Source: Burkholderiaceae bacterium (GTDB lineage: Bacteria > Pseudomonadota > Gammaproteobacteria > Burkholderiales > Burkholderiaceae). Taken from it: 17,334 nt of DNA. This document shows positions 15,877 to 17,334 of this stretch, one piece after another; the stretch's first letter is position 1; each line of letters begins with the position of its first letter. The position numbers were made by a program, and so were the translations under genes. The DNA is taken from positions 1-17,334 of the forward strand of contig JAGOEY010000015.1 of NCBI GenBank assembly GCA_017997515.1. The letters run 5' to 3'. The notes beneath the pieces were generated by a model. The model made no database searches and was not told the origin of the DNA. It worked only from the letters and a program-made list of their open reading frames with translations.

Positions 15877-17037
15877 ATGAATCCGAAAATAGCAGCCGAT
15901 ATCCTGCGTGACGCGCGGCGTATTGTGGTGAAGGTGGGCTCCAGTCTGGTGACCAACGAGGGGCGTGGCCTGGACGAAGTTGCCATTGGTGAATGGTGCC
16001 GCCAGCTGGCCGAACTCACAGGCCGGGACGGCAAAGTGGCCAGCGGCGTCCACCGTGAAATTGTCATGGTGTCGAGCGGGGCGATTGCCGAAGGTATGAA
16101 ACGCTTGGGCTGGACCACCCGCCCGCAGGAAATCAACGAGCTGCAAGCTGCCGCCGCTGTGGGCCAGATGGGCCTGGCGCAGATGTACGAAACCAAGCTG
16201 CGTGAAAACGGACTCGGCAGTGCCCAGGTGCTGCTCACACACGGTGACCTGGCCGACCGCGAGCGGTATTTGAATGCCCGCTCCACCCTGCTTACGCTGT
16301 TGAAGCTGGGTGTGGTGCCCGTCATCAACGAGAACGACACCGTCGTCAACGATGAAATCAAATTTGGCGACAACGACACCTTGGGTGCGCTGGTGGCCAA
16401 CCTGGTCGAGGCCGACCTGCTGATCATCCTGACCGACCAGAAGGGCCTGTACACGGCCGACCCGCGCAAAGACCCGTCCGCCACTTTTGTGGACGAAGCC
16501 CAGGCCGGGGATGTTGCTTTGGAATTGATGGCAGGGGGCGCAGGCTCCAGCATTGGCCGCGGTGGCATGTTGACCAAAATCCTGGCGGCCAAACGCGCGG
16601 CCGGTTCAGGTGCCTCCACCGTGATTGCGTGGGGGCGCGAGCCGGACGCGTTGGTGCGGCTGGTGCAGGGTGAACCGATCGGCACCATGCTGGTGGCCCA
16701 AACCCAGAAAAAACAGGCCCGCAAACAATGGATGGTGGACCACCTGCAGTTGCGTGGCGCGGTGGTGGTGGATGCCGGTGCCGCAGCCAAAGTGCGCGAA
16801 GAAGGTAAAAGCCTGCTGCCCATTGGCATGACGGCGGTCGAAGGGGAGTTTTCCCGTGGCGACGTGATTGCTGTGCGCGATGTGGACGGCGCTGAAGTGG
16901 CCCGTGGCCTGGCCAACTATGCGAGTGCCGAGGCCCGGCTCATCTGCCGCAAACCATCCAGCGAGTTTGAGCGCCATCTGGGCTACATGGCCGAGCCCGA
17001 GATGGTGCACCGGGACAACCTGGTACTCACGCGGTAA
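15877..17037 (+). CDS. proB: ProB, glutamate 5-kinase
   Basis: ProB phosphorylates glutamate in the first step of proline synthesis and is normally inhibited by proline. The 386-residue protein has an amino-acid-kinase domain (about 10-265): [13 protein letters not shown] (17-29), [14 protein letters not shown] (65-78), VINENDTV (149-156), [13 protein letters not shown] (162-174), [13 protein letters not shown] (185-197) and GRGGMLTK (227-234). A C-terminal PUA domain follows (about 285-370, with [13 protein letters not shown] and [20 protein letters not shown]), as in the Escherichia coli enzyme. proA is not adjacent; the obgE-proB pairing is, as I recall, common in betaproteobacteria. The ribosome binding site lies in a repeat. 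Confidence 0.97.
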   Translation: MNPKIAADILRDARRIVVKVGSSLVTNEGRGLDEVAIGEWCRQLAELTGRDGKVASGVHREIVMVSSGAIAEGMKRLGWTTRPQEINELQAAAAVGQMGLAQMYETKLRENGLGSAQVLLTHGDLADRERYLNARSTLLTLLKLGVVPVINENDTVVNDEIKFGDNDTLGALVANLVEADLLIILTDQKGLYTADPRKDPSATFVDEAQAGDVALELMAGGAGSSIGRGGMLTKILAAKRAAGSGASTVIAWGREPDALVRLVQGEPIGTMLVAQTQKKQARKQWMVDHLQLRGAVVVDAGAAAKVREEGKSLLPIGMTAVEGEFSRGDVIAVRDVDGAEVARGLANYASAEARLICRKPSSEFERHLGYMAEPEMVHRDNLVLTR

Positions 17038-17041
17038 TTGC

Positions 17042-17180
17042 ACACCCCCAGGCTTCGCGGACTTGCGTATCCGCTACTCCTTCCCCCTTGCAGGGGGCAA
17101 CATCGGTGGACTGGCGGAGCCAGATCCACGGTGTTTGCTGGAAGGGCGCTTGCCTTTCAGGCTTTGCGCAAGGTTGGTCA
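17042..17180. repeat. Comamonadaceae-type intergenic repeat with two hairpins
   Basis: The stretch has a perfect 6-bp stem CCCCCT (17083-17088) / AGGGGG (17092-17097) and a second stem in which GTGGACTGGC (17106-17115) pairs with GCCAG-A-TCCAC (17119-17129) with one bulged A. Its wording (CCCCCAGGCTTCGCG, then TCCCCCTTGCAGGGGG, CACGGTGTTTGCTGG and GGCGCTTGCC) matches, from memory, a repeat seen many times per genome in Acidovorax, Polaromonas and Rhodoferax. It may serve as the proB terminator. Copy number could not be checked here, and the boundaries are approximate. Confidence 0.55.
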
Positions 17181-17197
17181 GCACTACGCGCCTGACT

Positions 17198-17298
17198 CAG
17201 GTGCGACGTTGCCAGTTGATGTCAGGGCGCTTTGGGCGCCTGGTGCTCCACTTCCTGCGAGATGCCTGTGCCCGGATCGGGCTCAAACGTCGCACCTG
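17198..17298. repeat. 13-bp inverted repeat pair near the right edge
   Basis: CAGGTGCGACGTT at 17198-17210 is repeated in inverse orientation as AACGTCGCACCTG at 17286-17298, with 75 nt between the arms. One arm lies inside the possible minus-strand gene end and the other beyond its stop. The space between holds a bulged hairpin CAGG-G-CGC/GCGCCTG (17223-17242) at the stop codon. Confidence 0.6.
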
Positions 17299-17334
17299 GC
17301 GGAAGCTCAAAAGTACCGGACAAAGTACCGGACA
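17222..17334 (-). CDS. Possible C-terminal end of an unidentified gene
   Basis: On the minus strand a frame is open from the window edge to a TGA at 17222-17224, giving 37 codons: a repeated SGTLSGTF start, then ELPPGATFEPDPGTG and an end near EVEHQAPKAP. The codon choice resembles the coding DNA of the neighbours, but 37 open codons are weak evidence. I do not recognise the protein. The tandem SGT(L/F) comes from a 12-bp DNA repeat. It could instead be noncoding repeat DNA. Confidence 0.3.
   Translation of the reverse strand, partial: SGTLSGTFELPPGATFEPDPGTGISQEVEHQAPKAP
17311..17334. repeat. 12-bp tandem repeat cut by the window edge
   Basis: AAGTACCGGACA occurs twice in direct succession (17311-17322 and 17323-17334) and reaches the end of the window, so more units may follow. 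The period of 12 keeps any reading frame open and would add four residues per unit. Confidence 0.7.

Overview
The window is about 60% GC chromosomal DNA with densely packed housekeeping genes. The gene order, protein sequences and two kinds of dispersed repeat point to a betaproteobacterium of the family Comamonadaceae, probably close to Rhodoferax or Polaromonas. That assignment is an inference from sequence character and was not tested by any search.

Layout. Positions 1-1378 (minus strand) hold dciA followed by the 5' part of a Bug-type periplasmic solute receptor gene that runs off the left edge. A divergent intergenic region then leads into a plus-strand block, secA - argJ - DUF815-type AAA+ ATPase - mutT (1558-6993). 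secA has its own terminator. The last three genes are tightly spaced, with 6 nt between argJ and the ATPase gene and an 8-nt overlap between the ATPase gene and mutT. This block converges on a minus-strand block read pilB - pilC - pilD - coaE - zapD - yacG (12576 down to 7069): three core type IV pilus assembly genes, dephospho-CoA kinase, an FtsZ-ring stabiliser and a gyrase-inhibitor-type zinc protein. Upstream of pilB lie a tRNA-Pro(CGG) gene and the octaprenyl/polyprenyl diphosphate synthase gene ispB, both on the minus strand. ispB is divergent from the plus-strand set rplU - rpmA - obgE - proB (14021-17037). After proB comes an intergenic repeat region. At the right edge there may be the C-terminal end of another minus-strand gene.

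How the genes fit together. The content is growth machinery: helicase loading (DciA), protein export (SecA), arginine and proline synthesis (ArgJ, ProB), nucleotide-pool cleaning (MutT), CoA and quinone side-chain synthesis (CoaE, IspB), cell division (ZapD), ribosome proteins and assembly (L21, L27, Obg) and the pilus motor and prepilin processing (PilB, PilC, PilD). No mobile element, prophage, CRISPR array or defence island is visible.

What is unusual. I see no new multi-gene system. The most interesting signal is a small dispersed palindromic repeat (GCTA...TAGC core, GCGCYAGAGGCA tail). One copy supplies the last codons and stop of mutT, one supplies the apparent Shine-Dalgarno of proB, and a core-like match lies inside the argJ reading frame. 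There are also distinct hairpins in the leaders of secA, rplU and obgE, a palindrome inside the ispB promoter, and a composite of repeats at the right edge.
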